From Sphingobacterium sp. UBA7855 (GTDB lineage Bacteria > Bacteroidota > Bacteroidia > Sphingobacteriales > Sphingobacteriaceae), in NCBI GenBank assembly GCA_002500745.1, contig DLST01000018.1, forward strand, positions 467,227-531,226: a DNA stretch of 64,000 bases, read 5' to 3'. The notes under the pieces are model-generated. The model worked only from the letters and a program-made list of their open reading frames with translations. It was not told the origin of the DNA and did no database searches. Shown piece by piece: positions 37,650-46,356 of this stretch. Positions within the stretch are counted from its first letter, which is position 1; each line of letters opens with the position of its first letter. The translations under genes and the position numbers were made by a program.

Positions 37650-39320
37650 ATGAATTTTAATATCAAATATATATCCAAATTCTCCCTGGCCATGTTACTT
37701 CTTGGAGGAACGATGACCAGCTGTACAAAGAATTTTGAGGATTACAACAAAAACAATATTGGGCTTACAGATGAAGATTTAAAGGGGGACGGACAAGATC
37801 TTGTGCTTTTTTTAAAAAATGCACAAATGTCTATTTACAATTTCTCTGGTGCGGGAGACCCTAATTCTTATCAAGTACAACAAAATCTGAATGCAGACGT
37901 CTTTTCGGGCTATTTCATGTCTCCTACGCCGTTTAATAGCGGTCAGAACAACCTGAATTATGCAATGGTAAATGGCTGGAACGGTGAACCATTTAAAGTG
38001 CTTTATCTTAACGTTATTAAATCCATTGAAAAATTAAAAAGCAATGGCCTTGCAGAGACCTATCCAGCACTATGGGGTTCAGCATTAGTGATCAAAGTGG
38101 AAGCGGCGAGCCGTGTTACAGATATCTATGGTCCTATTCCATATAGTAAAGTAGGCACCTCCAATACCGTTCCATACGACAAACAATCCGATGTATATGC
38201 TGCTTTCTTCAAAGAGCTCGATGAGGCTGTAACCGCGTTGAAATCGTACAAAGCAGATAGTCCAATGGCTGCTAAAATCGATCAGATCGATCTTGTATTT
38301 CCGAATACTGATAATCAGGTCAGATTTGCAAATTGGTTGAAAATTGCCAATTCACTTCGCCTGCGTTTGGCAATGCGTTTGGTTAAAGTCGATGCTGCTT
38401 TAGCAAAAACACAAGCCGAAAAAGCATTGGATCCAGCAAATGGTGGTGTATTGGAAAGTAACACCGAAAACTTCAAGATCACTATACCGGCGGATGGAAC
38501 CTACAGCAACCCGCTTTGGTTTATTTCCAAAAACTGGGCCGATACCCGTATCAATGCGACGCTTTCTTCCTATATGACAGGATTGAACGACCCGCGTATC
38601 TCTAAATACATGGCACCTGTCATTAAAGATGCAACAACAACGGCGTTCGCTGGTAAATACATTGGAATCCGTGCAGGTGCAGATGGTATCGAAAAAGACA
38701 AATACCAAAAGCTATCGGCATTGAATACCGAGGGTACAACACCAACTTTCGTGGCAACAACAGCACCGGTATTAATGACCGCAGCTGAGGTTTACTTCCT
38801 TCGTGCGGAAGCAGCATTGAGAGGTTGGAACAATGCCGGTGGAACAGCGCAATCACTTTATGAAAAAGGAGTGGAAACTTCCTTTACGCAATGGGGTGTA
38901 ACATCAGGATTGAGCACTTACCTCAATGATAATACCAGTAAGGCTGCAGCTTACAAAGATCCTTTCAATGCGAAGAATAACGCCAATTCACCAAGCGCAC
39001 TGACCATCAAATGGAATGAGGGTGCTACCAATGAAGAAAAATTGGAACGTATTATCACACAAAAATGGTTGGCGATCTTCCCTGAAGGACAAGAGGCTTG
39101 GAGTGAATTCCGCCGTACCGGTTATCCACGCCTATTCCCGGTTGTGGTCAACAATAGCGGTGGACTGATCGATACTAAAATACAGATCCGTCGCTTACCG
39201 TTCCCACAAAATGAATACAATACAAATGCAGCTGAAGTACAATCTGCAATCTCGTTGTTGGGCGGACCTGACAACGGCGGTACCAGACTTTGGTGGGATG
39301 TAAATAAGGGTAATTTCTAA
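37650..39320 (+). CDS. SusD/RagB-like lipoprotein (fourth pair)
   Basis: The start at 37650 is preferred: it lies 10 bp after the SusC stop and opens MNFNIKYISKFSLAMLLLGG, a lipoprotein signal ending at MTSC (Cys near 25). An in-frame ATG at 37626 overlaps SusC and would add eight polar residues. The 556-residue protein shows SusD-like_2 features: NFEDYNKNNIGLTDEDL, VIKVEAASRVTDIYGPIPYSK, MTAAEVYFLRAEAALRGW and ITQKWLAIFPEGQEAWSEFRRTG. A strong terminator follows at 39348. Confidence 0.94.
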   Translation: MNFNIKYISKFSLAMLLLGGTMTSCTKNFEDYNKNNIGLTDEDLKGDGQDLVLFLKNAQMSIYNFSGAGDPNSYQVQQNLNADVFSGYFMSPTPFNSGQNNLNYAMVNGWNGEPFKVLYLNVIKSIEKLKSNGLAETYPALWGSALVIKVEAASRVTDIYGPIPYSKVGTSNTVPYDKQSDVYAAFFKELDEAVTALKSYKADSPMAAKIDQIDLVFPNTDNQVRFANWLKIANSLRLRLAMRLVKVDAALAKTQAEKALDPANGGVLESNTENFKITIPADGTYSNPLWFISKNWADTRINATLSSYMTGLNDPRISKYMAPVIKDATTTAFAGKYIGIRAGADGIEKDKYQKLSALNTEGTTPTFVATTAPVLMTAAEVYFLRAEAALRGWNNAGGTAQSLYEKGVETSFTQWGVTSGLSTYLNDNTSKAAAYKDPFNAKNNANSPSALTIKWNEGATNEEKLERIITQKWLAIFPEGQEAWSEFRRTGYPRLFPVVVNNSGGLIDTKIQIRRLPFPQNEYNTNAAEVQSAISLLGGPDNGGTRLWWDVNKGNF

Positions 39321-39347
39321 TCAAGAGATCATCCGGGATAAATTCTC

Positions 39348-39386
39348 AAACGGGGCTATTCAAGTTTTGAATAGCCCCGTTTTTAT
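39348..39386 (+). terminator. Rho-independent terminator of the fourth SusC/SusD operon
   Basis: AAACGGGGCTATTCAA (39348-39363) pairs with TTGAATAGCCCCGTTT (39367-39382), 16 bp without mismatch, followed by TTTATAT. It lies 28 bp after the SusD stop. Confidence 0.93.
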
Positions 39387-39455
39387 ATAATTTTTACTGT
39401 CCTGTTCAACGCAAGATCCCAATGTGGGAAGCGGGTCAATGATCCAGCGGGAATA

Positions 39456-40649
39456 CTAATATAAAAATCCGAATAACCATAGCGGAATCTTTGCGCCAAA
39501 ACCTGTTTCTATACCATCTGCCGCAATCAAGTAACGATCGGTATCTCGAACCTGCTGACTACCTTTATTTTTACCGCCCACTTCGATATGAACCTGCTCG
39601 ACTAAAAAGTCGCCAGTCTGCGGTTCGGATACTTCCAGCCCTGCATGAAGCAATTGATTCAATAAAAAAGTTTCCCGTAGATTTCCTTGGTTTGGATCTG
39701 GGTGAATTGCATAAGAAAGGTTCGTATTTTCCAAGAAAAGTTTGTCCGGCTTTTGTAGCCGCGATACGCCTTTCCCTTGTGCGGATAAAACATTTAAGAG
39801 TCCTGCGTCCTTCAATTGATAGATGTATTCTAATATGCGATCTCTGGAAATATCCATTTTGGCTGCTAAGGCGGAAATATTAGGCTTGAAAGGAGCGGAT
39901 TCTGCTATTACTGCTAATAAGCGTTTTACTTTCACAGCCGTACCAGCATTGTAAGACGCAATGTAAGCAAGATCAATATCAACGACCGCACCTATAATTT
40001 GCTCTAGTTTAGGCAAATATTCGTTTTCACCTTCGGTAAATATAGGCAGATAACCCGATCGCAGATACTTTGCAAATAGTGGCAGCGGTCTTATGGAGGA
40101 AGTAATATTCACACTGATCTCGCGATGTTGCTTTTGAATGTCTTCAAATGTTATCGGAGAGAATGAGGCCACTCCCGAGAACTGGAGATATTCTCTAAAA
40201 GAGAGTCCTGCCAATGTATAGCTCACCACTCGCCTGCTTAAATCGGCTTGACCACGATAGATGTCTAAAGCCGATGATGCCGAAAATATAACGCGCATAC
40301 CGGGAATCCCATCATAAATATTTTTGAGTTCCCTGGACCAGTTAGGATACTTATGTACTTCATCAATCAGAAGGAGTTGCCCCCCCTGTTGATACCAATC
40401 CATTGCAGTATCTAATAAACTATGGTTGTAAAACCAGGTATGATCAGCGGTAATATAGAGACTTTTATCTTTTAATGCGCCCAGGTCATATTTCATATGC
40501 TGCAATAAAATCGTCGTCTTACCTGCCCCACGTGCACCTTTGATCCCTATCATCCGTTGATTCCAGTTAATTTTTTCATGAAGGTATCTCCTGAAATCAT
40601 TGTTGATGCCCTGCAAAAGAATATCTTGAAAATTGATCAAAGTTTCCAT
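39456..40649 (-). CDS. AAA ATPase (AAA_14) with DUF4143/PD-(D/E)XK-like C-terminus
   Basis: 397 residues. The ATPase half carries Walker A GARGAGKTT (38-46), Walker B LLLIDEVH (92-99) with the HKYPNW sequence that follows it in this family, and a sensor segment VIFSASSALD. The middle has a winged-helix-like region. The C-terminal part shows DFLVEQVHIEVGGKNKG (about 347-363), with D347, E356 and K360 placed like a PD-(D/E)XK nuclease core. Proteins of this kind are common in Bacteroidota and archaea, and their role is not established. The start codon is followed upstream (40651-40735) by three palindromic units at 33-bp steps. A decayed relative is at 51448-52570 with the same arrangement. It stands alone between convergent and divergent genes. 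Confidence 0.88.
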   Translation of the reverse strand: METLINFQDILLQGINNDFRRYLHEKINWNQRMIGIKGARGAGKTTILLQHMKYDLGALKDKSLYITADHTWFYNHSLLDTAMDWYQQGGQLLLIDEVHKYPNWSRELKNIYDGIPGMRVIFSASSALDIYRGQADLSRRVVSYTLAGLSFREYLQFSGVASFSPITFEDIQKQHREISVNITSSIRPLPLFAKYLRSGYLPIFTEGENEYLPKLEQIIGAVVDIDLAYIASYNAGTAVKVKRLLAVIAESAPFKPNISALAAKMDISRDRILEYIYQLKDAGLLNVLSAQGKGVSRLQKPDKLFLENTNLSYAIHPDPNQGNLRETFLLNQLLHAGLEVSEPQTGDFLVEQVHIEVGGKNKGSQQVRDTDRYLIAADGIETGFGAKIPLWLFGFLY

Positions 40650-40650
40650 A

Positions 40651-40735
40651 TTGTCGTTTCTTTATTACAAAAATAACTAAATTTTGTTGTTTTAAAACTA
40701 CATTTTTACCAACATATTGTTGTTTCAAACCTACA
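40651..40735. repeat. Three palindromic units, 33-bp period, in front of the AAA ATPase gene
   Basis: Units start at 40651 (TTGTCGTTTCTTTATTACA, degenerate), 40684 (TTGTTGTTTTAAAACTACA) and 40717 (TTGTTGTTTCAAACCTACA); the last two agree at 17 of 19 bases. Each has an imperfect two-fold symmetry (GTTTTAAAAC core in the middle unit). The first unit begins one base from the start codon and covers the gene's -7 box. Confidence 0.75.
40668..40675 (-). promoter_or_regulatory. -7 box of the AAA ATPase gene inside the repeat block
   Basis: On the minus strand 40675-40668 reads TATTTTTG, an exact TAnnTTTG. The -33 area falls in the middle palindrome (GTTTT). Binding of any protein to the repeats would therefore block or help this promoter. 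Confidence 0.45.
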
Positions 40736-40857
40736 ATCTAAGGAAAATTATGCGCAATAGAGTTCAAAATCAAATTTCTCTTAACAAAAATTTAGTGGAG
40801 ATCTTGTAGCAGAAATCAAAAACTACCCGTTTAGTTAAAAAACCAAAAAAACCAAAC

Positions 40858-41571
40858 ATGAAGAAAGCAATCTTTATACTCCCGATTATTGGATTTATAC
40901 TTTTCCTTGCCTGTTCGAAAGACAATTCTAAATCTTACGAGTATTGGAATGAGCAAGTCAATGCAAAAGCCAAGGAACTTAACACGTTGCTTGAATCTGT
41001 TCCCTGTACAAATATTGAAGAGTTTGAAATTGTACAGCATCCATATTATACATATTTCCTAGTGCATTCTTCACTAAAAAACCAATTCGAAAAATTGAAG
41101 CTCGAATTAGATCATTATCAAGATGAGCGAAATAAAGCAGCTGAACGTGAAGGTATATTTACTCCAGTGCTCCAAAACTCATTTATGCCAGCTCCCAATC
41201 CGCCGCTGGGAAAATATTGTCATAATGGTAAAGCGAAGCTCCGGTTTGCAAACGATCTATCCCTTGCGGAAATCAATATAGAACTTCCCAAACGATACAA
41301 GGAGCTGCAAGAGTTCTATAAAGATGTGTCCTGTTCGAATCCAAACGATTGGACCAGCTATTTTTTACGCACAGGCTGCTGTATGGAAGGAATTGCGGTA
41401 CACAAAACCATTCGATCAACCGAGATGAAAGAAAAAATAGCGCTCTATAACCGTCTCATGGAGAACAAGCTGCGTTTGGAGAAAACAACCTGTCAAGGCG
41501 GCTGTGCAAATATGGCCAGACCAGTTCAATGCAAGGATGGAAAACCTTTTGTAGAAGTATATAAATCGTAA
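40858..41571 (+). CDS. Lipoprotein of unknown function
   Basis: 237 residues with a lipoprotein signal (lipobox FLAC, Cys near 19). Not recognised. The mature part is mostly helical and charged, with two probable coiled-coil stretches (about 65-95 and 180-215) and nine cysteines, among them adjacent CC in RTGCCMEG and the tail cluster CQGGCANMARPVQC, suggesting disulfides in the periplasm. It is divergent from the AAA ATPase gene and lies 36 bp before recG on the same strand, but shared function with RecG is unlikely. Confidence 0.75.
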   Translation: MKKAIFILPIIGFILFLACSKDNSKSYEYWNEQVNAKAKELNTLLESVPCTNIEEFEIVQHPYYTYFLVHSSLKNQFEKLKLELDHYQDERNKAAEREGIFTPVLQNSFMPAPNPPLGKYCHNGKAKLRFANDLSLAEINIELPKRYKELQEFYKDVSCSNPNDWTSYFLRTGCCMEGIAVHKTIRSTEMKEKIALYNRLMENKLRLEKTTCQGGCANMARPVQCKDGKPFVEVYKS

Positions 41572-41607
41572 AAATTAAATTTTTCGTAATTTAGCCATTC
41601 AAGAAGA

Positions 41608-43713
41608 ATGGCTGAATTAAGTTTAATTACCCCCATAGAATACCTCAAAGGTGTAGGTCCACAAAAAGCAGATGTACTCAAAAAAGAGCTACAGGTGTTT
41701 ACCATTGGTGATCTATTGACGCAATATCCTTTCCGTTATATCGACCGTACGGAGTTTCATAAAATCCGGAAACTTCATCCCGATATGATGGCGGCACAGG
41801 TACTGGGGCGATTGGTTTCGCTACAACTCGTGGGCGAGAAAAAAACGAAACGTCTTGTCGGTTCTTTCAAAGACGAAACGGGCTCCATGGAATTGGTCTG
41901 GTTCCAGTCCATCCCATGGCTCCAAAAATCATTAAAAGTCGGCTCAGCCTATATTATTTACGGCAAGCCGAGCGAATTCAATGGGCAGCTTTCCATTACG
42001 CATCCCGAAATGGATTTATATAATCCGCAGGTTAAACAGATCGGCAACATGAGTTTACAGCCGGTGTATTCGTCGACAGAAAAACTCAAAAAGTTCAATC
42101 TAGATACCAAAGGGATCCAACGCTTGCAGCAAACTGCATTGGAAACCGTATTCCGTAGTATTGATGAATCGCTTCCCCAGAATGTGCTTGCTAAACATGG
42201 CCTCATTTCCAGGCAACAGGCGTTCGCTTCCATCCATTTTCCAAGCGATCAAAAGGAGCTGAACCAAGCCATCAAACGCATCAAATTTGAAGAGCTATTC
42301 TTTATTCAGCTCAAGCTGCTCAACAACAAGCAGCTGAATACACAGAAATTCAGAGGCCAGCGGTTCAATAAAGTCGGTGAAAAATTCAACACGTTCTTTA
42401 ATGAACGTCTTCCATTCCCTTTGACAGGAGCGCAAAAGCGCGTTGTGAAGGAAATCCGTATGGATACCAATACAGGTGCACAGATGAACCGCCTGGTACA
42501 GGGCGATGTTGGATCCGGGAAAACGGTTGTTGCCCTCATGAGCATGTTGCTTGCTGTCGACAATGGATTTCAGGCCTGTATGATGGCTCCGACAGAAATC
42601 TTGGCGACCCAGCATTATCATGGACTTAAAGATCTTGTTGGCGACGATATTGTTACGATAAAGCTTCTCACTGGCTCCACTAGTACGAAAGAACGCCGTT
42701 TGATCCACCAGGCACTGGAAGATGGCAGCTTAAATATTTTAATTGGCACCCACGCCCTAATCGAGGACAAGGTAAAATTCAACAACCTGGGCTTCGTTGT
42801 TATTGACGAGCAGCACCGTTTTGGTGTAGAACAGCGGGCCAAACTCTGGCGCAAGAATGTCATTCCACCACACATGCTGGTCATGACAGCAACACCAATT
42901 CCACGGACATTGGCGATGACCATGTACGGCGACTTGGACATCTCCGTGATAGACGAATTACCTGCGGGGCGTAAACCCATCAAGACTGTCCACTTTTTTG
43001 AAAGTTCGCGTTTGCGAATGTTTGGTTTTATGCGTGAGGAGATTGCCAAAGGCAGGCAGGTTTATGTAGTGTACCCGCTCATTAAGGAAAGCGAAAAACT
43101 TGATCTGATATATTTAGAAGCAGGACTAGAAAATTTGCAACGCGAATTTCCGCTACCTCAATACAAGGTCAGCATTGTTCATGGTAAAATGCCCGTAAAA
43201 GATAAGGACTTTGAGATGCAGCGCTTTGTCAAACACGAAACGCAGATCATGGTTGCTACCACCGTTATTGAGGTCGGAGTGAATGTTCCCAATGCCTCGG
43301 TCATGGTCATTGAAAATTCCGAACGTTTTGGGCTATCCCAGCTGCACCAATTGCGTGGCCGCGTGGGCCGTGGTGCTGAACAGTCTTTCTGTATCCTGAT
43401 GTCGGGGAATAAACTAAGCAAAGAAGGACGTTTAAGGCTGGATACCATGGTGCGCACCAACGATGGATTTGAAATTGCAGAAGTGGATCTGCAGCTTCGT
43501 GGGCCGGGCGATATATCCGGGACACAGCAGTCGGGTGTGCTTGACCTTAAAATGGCCAATCTGGCCACCGATCAAGCGTTGCTAACGGAATGCCGCAACA
43601 CAGTCATTGAAATCTTCAACGAAGATCCAACACTCCAGAGCGAAAAAAATCAGTTGCTCCGAAGCTTCCTCGCAAGAAAATCAGATGGCATTGCCTGGGA
43701 CAAGATTTCTTAA
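41608..43713 (+). CDS. recG: ATP-dependent DNA helicase RecG
   Basis: RecG reverses stalled replication forks and processes branched DNA. The 701 residues are standard. An N-terminal wedge/OB domain (about 1-200; EYLKGVGPQKADVL at 11-24, and MAAQVLGRLV) precedes two helicase domains with Walker A QGDVGSGKT (298-306), DEQH box (400-403), TATPIPRT motif III, VVATTVIEVGVNVPNA-type motif V near 550 and the QLRGRVGRG motif VI. Cytoplasmic, monomeric. Confidence 0.98.
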   Translation: MAELSLITPIEYLKGVGPQKADVLKKELQVFTIGDLLTQYPFRYIDRTEFHKIRKLHPDMMAAQVLGRLVSLQLVGEKKTKRLVGSFKDETGSMELVWFQSIPWLQKSLKVGSAYIIYGKPSEFNGQLSITHPEMDLYNPQVKQIGNMSLQPVYSSTEKLKKFNLDTKGIQRLQQTALETVFRSIDESLPQNVLAKHGLISRQQAFASIHFPSDQKELNQAIKRIKFEELFFIQLKLLNNKQLNTQKFRGQRFNKVGEKFNTFFNERLPFPLTGAQKRVVKEIRMDTNTGAQMNRLVQGDVGSGKTVVALMSMLLAVDNGFQACMMAPTEILATQHYHGLKDLVGDDIVTIKLLTGSTSTKERRLIHQALEDGSLNILIGTHALIEDKVKFNNLGFVVIDEQHRFGVEQRAKLWRKNVIPPHMLVMTATPIPRTLAMTMYGDLDISVIDELPAGRKPIKTVHFFESSRLRMFGFMREEIAKGRQVYVVYPLIKESEKLDLIYLEAGLENLQREFPLPQYKVSIVHGKMPVKDKDFEMQRFVKHETQIMVATTVIEVGVNVPNASVMVIENSERFGLSQLHQLRGRVGRGAEQSFCILMSGNKLSKEGRLRLDTMVRTNDGFEIAEVDLQLRGPGDISGTQQSGVLDLKMANLATDQALLTECRNTVIEIFNEDPTLQSEKNQLLRSFLARKSDGIAWDKIS

Positions 43714-44229
43714 CCGCATGTCATTTTCGAAATAAAAAACGGGGCCAACAAATAAACTAATAACGTATTTAAGTGAATAAACAGAGCGCAGTGGAATCTT
43801 AAGGCCGATTATCAACATACATAGGATACGAATTGGTATTAATTAGCGTTTGAAGACAATTTAACTTTTTTGTATATAAAACCAAATTTATTTACTTTTG
43901 CATCATTATGAACATGATATAGAAAAATATCCCTTCTTTTACTAGGCAAAAGATGGCGACCGAACGCTTACATATTTTGAGTTGCCCTGGTAAGCAAATC
44001 ACAGGAAATTTATTGGTTAATGGAGAATTATGTCATAATCGGCATCAGTCTTGTGTGGTGTACAAATACATAAATTCTTAAATTTACCTTTTCAAACAAA
44101 CATCGAGCTTTCGGGCTCATTGAACAATAATTAAAAAAGTGAATGAATAACAAGAGTTAGGTAATAAATAGCTTGCACAGCACTGTTCAATCACCTTTCG
44201 ATTTCACTTAAAAGACTTAATAGTACAAA
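43714..44229 (+). other. Long leader region of hflX
   Basis: After the recG stop there is no terminator-like hairpin. A full-consensus promoter stands at 43869-43900, which leaves a transcribed leader of about 320 bases before hflX. In it ATG at 43953 opens a 42-codon frame (MATERLHILSC...) ending at 44081, and GAGC/GCTC forms a small hairpin at about 44103-44117. Neither is convincing as a gene; a small regulatory RNA or a leader peptide are both possible. Confidence 0.35.
43869..43900 (+). promoter_or_regulatory. Consensus Bacteroidota promoter upstream of hflX
   Basis: TTTG (43869-43872), a 20-base spacer and TACTTTTG (43893-43900) match TTTG-N19-21-TAnnTTTG exactly. Start is expected near 43907, about 320 bases before the hflX start codon. 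Confidence 0.75.
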
Positions 44230-45420
44230 ATGGCCAGATTTAAAATACACGATACAGCTATAAAACCCGAAACAGCCGTCTTGGTGAGTGTCATCACCCC
44301 AAGCGTAACGGAAACAAAAGCAAAGGAATATTTGGAGGAACTTGAATTTTTGGTGCAGACTGCCGGTGGGGAGACCAAAGGCATGTTTACACAAAAACTG
44401 GGTTTTCCTGACCGAGCTACATTTGTGGGCAGTGGAAAGCTGGAAGAAATAAAAGCATATGTCGAAGCCGAGGAAATTGACATCGTTGTTTTCGACGATG
44501 AGCTTTCACCTTCACAATTGCGTAATATTGAAAAAGAACTGAAACGCAAAATATTGGACCGCTCCAATCTCATCCTGGACATCTTTGCCCGACATGCCAA
44601 AACCGCACAGGCGAAGACACAGGTGGAATTGGCACAGCTGCAATACCTTTTACCTCGTTTGACCCGTATGTGGACCCACTTGGAACGTCAGCGCGGGGGT
44701 ATTGGTATGCGTGGTCCGGGTGAGTCACAGATTGAAACCGATAGACGGATCATCCTGGACAAAATTTCTTTGTTCAAAGAACGCCTAAAAGCAATCGACA
44801 AGCAAAACGAGACGCAGCGGAAAAACCGTGGTGAGATGATCCGTGTAGCCCTTGTAGGTTATACCAATGTCGGAAAATCGACAATCATGAATATGATTTC
44901 CAAGTCTGACGTACTGATCGAGAATAAACTTTTTGCTACACTCGACACTACAGTTCGCAAAGTTGTGATCGACAACCTCCCCTTCCTGCTTTCAGATACC
45001 GTTGGTTTTATCCGTAAACTACCACACCATTTGGTGGAATGTTTCAAATCCACATTGGATGAAGTTCGGGAAGCCGATGTCCTGATCCACGTAGTCGACA
45101 TTTCACATCCGAATTTTGAAGATCATATCCAGGCGGTAAACGAAACATTGAAGGACCTTAAAGCGCTGGACAAACCGGTGATTACGGTGTTCAACAAAAT
45201 TGACCTTTATAAACCGGCTGTCGAAGAAGGACACGATGGCGAGGAGATCGAGGTCACGTTGGATGATTTCCGCAAATCATGGATGGCAAAAAATTCAGAC
45301 CCGGCGATCTTCCTGTCAGCAACAAATAAAACGAATATCGAAGAGTTCAAACAAAAACTTTACGATATCATTGTGAAGATGCACAATGAACGTTACCCAT
45401 ACAATAACTTATTGTATTAA
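44230..45420 (+). CDS. hflX: GTPase HflX (ribosome-associated)
   Basis: HflX binds 50S subunits and splits stalled or hibernating 70S ribosomes under stress. The 396 residues contain the N-terminal GTP_bdg_N domain (about 17-115, with ATFVGSGKLEEI and VVFDDELSPSQLRNIE), the linker helix QLAQLQYLLPRL, the GPGESQIETDRR motif (162-173), and the G domain with G1 GYTNVGKS (210-217), G3 DTVGF, and G4 NKID. All residues for GTP hydrolysis are present. A long leader precedes it. A 12-bp hairpin follows directly after its stop. Confidence 0.97.
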   Translation: MARFKIHDTAIKPETAVLVSVITPSVTETKAKEYLEELEFLVQTAGGETKGMFTQKLGFPDRATFVGSGKLEEIKAYVEAEEIDIVVFDDELSPSQLRNIEKELKRKILDRSNLILDIFARHAKTAQAKTQVELAQLQYLLPRLTRMWTHLERQRGGIGMRGPGESQIETDRRIILDKISLFKERLKAIDKQNETQRKNRGEMIRVALVGYTNVGKSTIMNMISKSDVLIENKLFATLDTTVRKVVIDNLPFLLSDTVGFIRKLPHHLVECFKSTLDEVREADVLIHVVDISHPNFEDHIQAVNETLKDLKALDKPVITVFNKIDLYKPAVEEGHDGEEIEVTLDDFRKSWMAKNSDPAIFLSATNKTNIEEFKQKLYDIIVKMHNERYPYNNLLY

Positions 45421-45435
45421 TTTTGACAAATAACC

Positions 45436-45464
45436 CTGTGAATGGGCCTCATGCCCATTCACAG
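45436..45464 (+). terminator. 12-bp perfect hairpin between hflX and lipB
   Basis: CTGTGAATGGGC (45436-45447) and GCCCATTCACAG (45453-45464) form a perfect stem with a 5-base loop. Only TTT follows, then A-rich sequence, so it may act as a weak terminator or RNA-stabilising end. It lies within the leader of lipB and overlaps an in-frame upstream ATG, which supports the lipB start at 45481. Confidence 0.6.
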
Positions 45465-45480
45465 TTTAAAAAAATACGAA

Positions 45481-46176
45481 ATGAACAAAGAGGTGCAGTT
45501 TCAAGATTGGGGTCTTGTCGATTACCAAGAAGCATGGGACAGACAAGAATCCATCTTTAAGGGAGTATTGGATATCAAGCACGACAATAGGGTCAATGCG
45601 ACAACGACCATTACCCCAAATTACTTGATCTTCACAGCACATCCGCATGTTTACACCTTGGGGAAAAGCGGGCACGAGGAATACTTGCTGTTAGATGAAA
45701 AAGGGCTCGAAGAGAAGGAGGCCAAATTCTACAAGATCAACCGCGGTGGTGACATTACTTATCACGGCCCCGGGCAGATTGTCGGTTACCCAATCCTGGA
45801 TCTTGATAACTTCTTTACTGATATACACCTTTACCTGCGCACACTGGAAGAAGCGATCATATTGACCTGTGCTGATTTTGGTATTGAAGCCGGAAGATAT
45901 CCTGGGTTTACCGGTGTATGGATTGAACCGGATAAGCCAACAGCGCGCAAAATATGTGCGATGGGAGTACGCGCTTCGCGCTGGGTGACCATGCATGGCT
46001 TTGCCTTCAATGTCAATACAGATCTTGACTATTTTAGCAATATCATTCCTTGTGGCATCGACGATAAAGATGTTACGTCATTAAAGCGGGAACTTGGCAA
46101 AGAAGTCGACATGGAAGATGTGAAAGAAAAACTGAAGGGTCATATTGCGAACCTATTTGAAATGCAAATAGTGTAA
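45481..46176 (+). CDS. lipB: Lipoyl(octanoyl) transferase
   Basis: LipB moves octanoate from acyl-carrier protein to the lipoyl domains of dehydrogenase complexes. With the start at 45481 (MNKEVQFQDWG) it has 231 residues, as expected for the family; an ATG 39 bp earlier sits inside a hairpin and would add an unusual head. The signature RGGDITYHGPGQIVGYP (88-104) and the catalytic pair K157 (TARKICAMG) and C191 (IIPCGI) are present. It acts in the cytoplasm. A strong terminator follows. Confidence 0.96.
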   Translation: MNKEVQFQDWGLVDYQEAWDRQESIFKGVLDIKHDNRVNATTTITPNYLIFTAHPHVYTLGKSGHEEYLLLDEKGLEEKEAKFYKINRGGDITYHGPGQIVGYPILDLDNFFTDIHLYLRTLEEAIILTCADFGIEAGRYPGFTGVWIEPDKPTARKICAMGVRASRWVTMHGFAFNVNTDLDYFSNIIPCGIDDKDVTSLKRELGKEVDMEDVKEKLKGHIANLFEMQIV

Positions 46177-46198
46177 TTTTAGTTTTCAACAACATAAT

Positions 46199-46242
46199 AA
46201 GGGCCTTTGGAGCAGAATTTTAATTCCGCTCCAAAGGCCCTT
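46199..46242. terminator. Bidirectional terminator after lipB
   Basis: AAGGGCCTTTGGAGC (46199-46213) pairs perfectly with GCTCCAAAGGCCCTT (46228-46242); the loop can pair further through GAATT/AATTC. It lies between the convergent lipB gene and the SH3-like gene and may serve both. Confidence 0.9.
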
Positions 46243-46356
46243 ATTTCTGAGCTTCCCTGTTGCTCCTGTTTAATAAAACTCCTGCTAAGGACACAAACAA
46301 AGGCCATTTTCAGACACTTAATGGTCTTTACGTGCCCCCGACCCTATTTCCGAACA

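Noticed and set aside
39456..40649. Known restriction or defence ATPase
   Set aside because: No methylase, nuclease subunit or other defence gene is adjacent, so a defence role would be only speculation.
40651..40735. CRISPR-like short array (spaced repeats)
   Set aside because: Only three units, two of them diverged, no cas gene in the window, and the units themselves are palindromic and abut a start codon and promoter; it fits a binding-site array better.
43953..44081. Small gene of 42 codons in the hflX leader
   Set aside because: No ribosome-binding signal and no recognisable family; kept only as a possible leader peptide within the leader entry.
43900..44200. tmRNA, 6S or SRP RNA
   Set aside because: No CCA-ending acceptor stem, no tag peptide, and no long closed bubble structure could be drawn by eye.
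45442..45480. Extended N-terminus for lipB
   Set aside because: The extra residues would be coded by a perfect hairpin, and the downstream ATG gives the normal family start.
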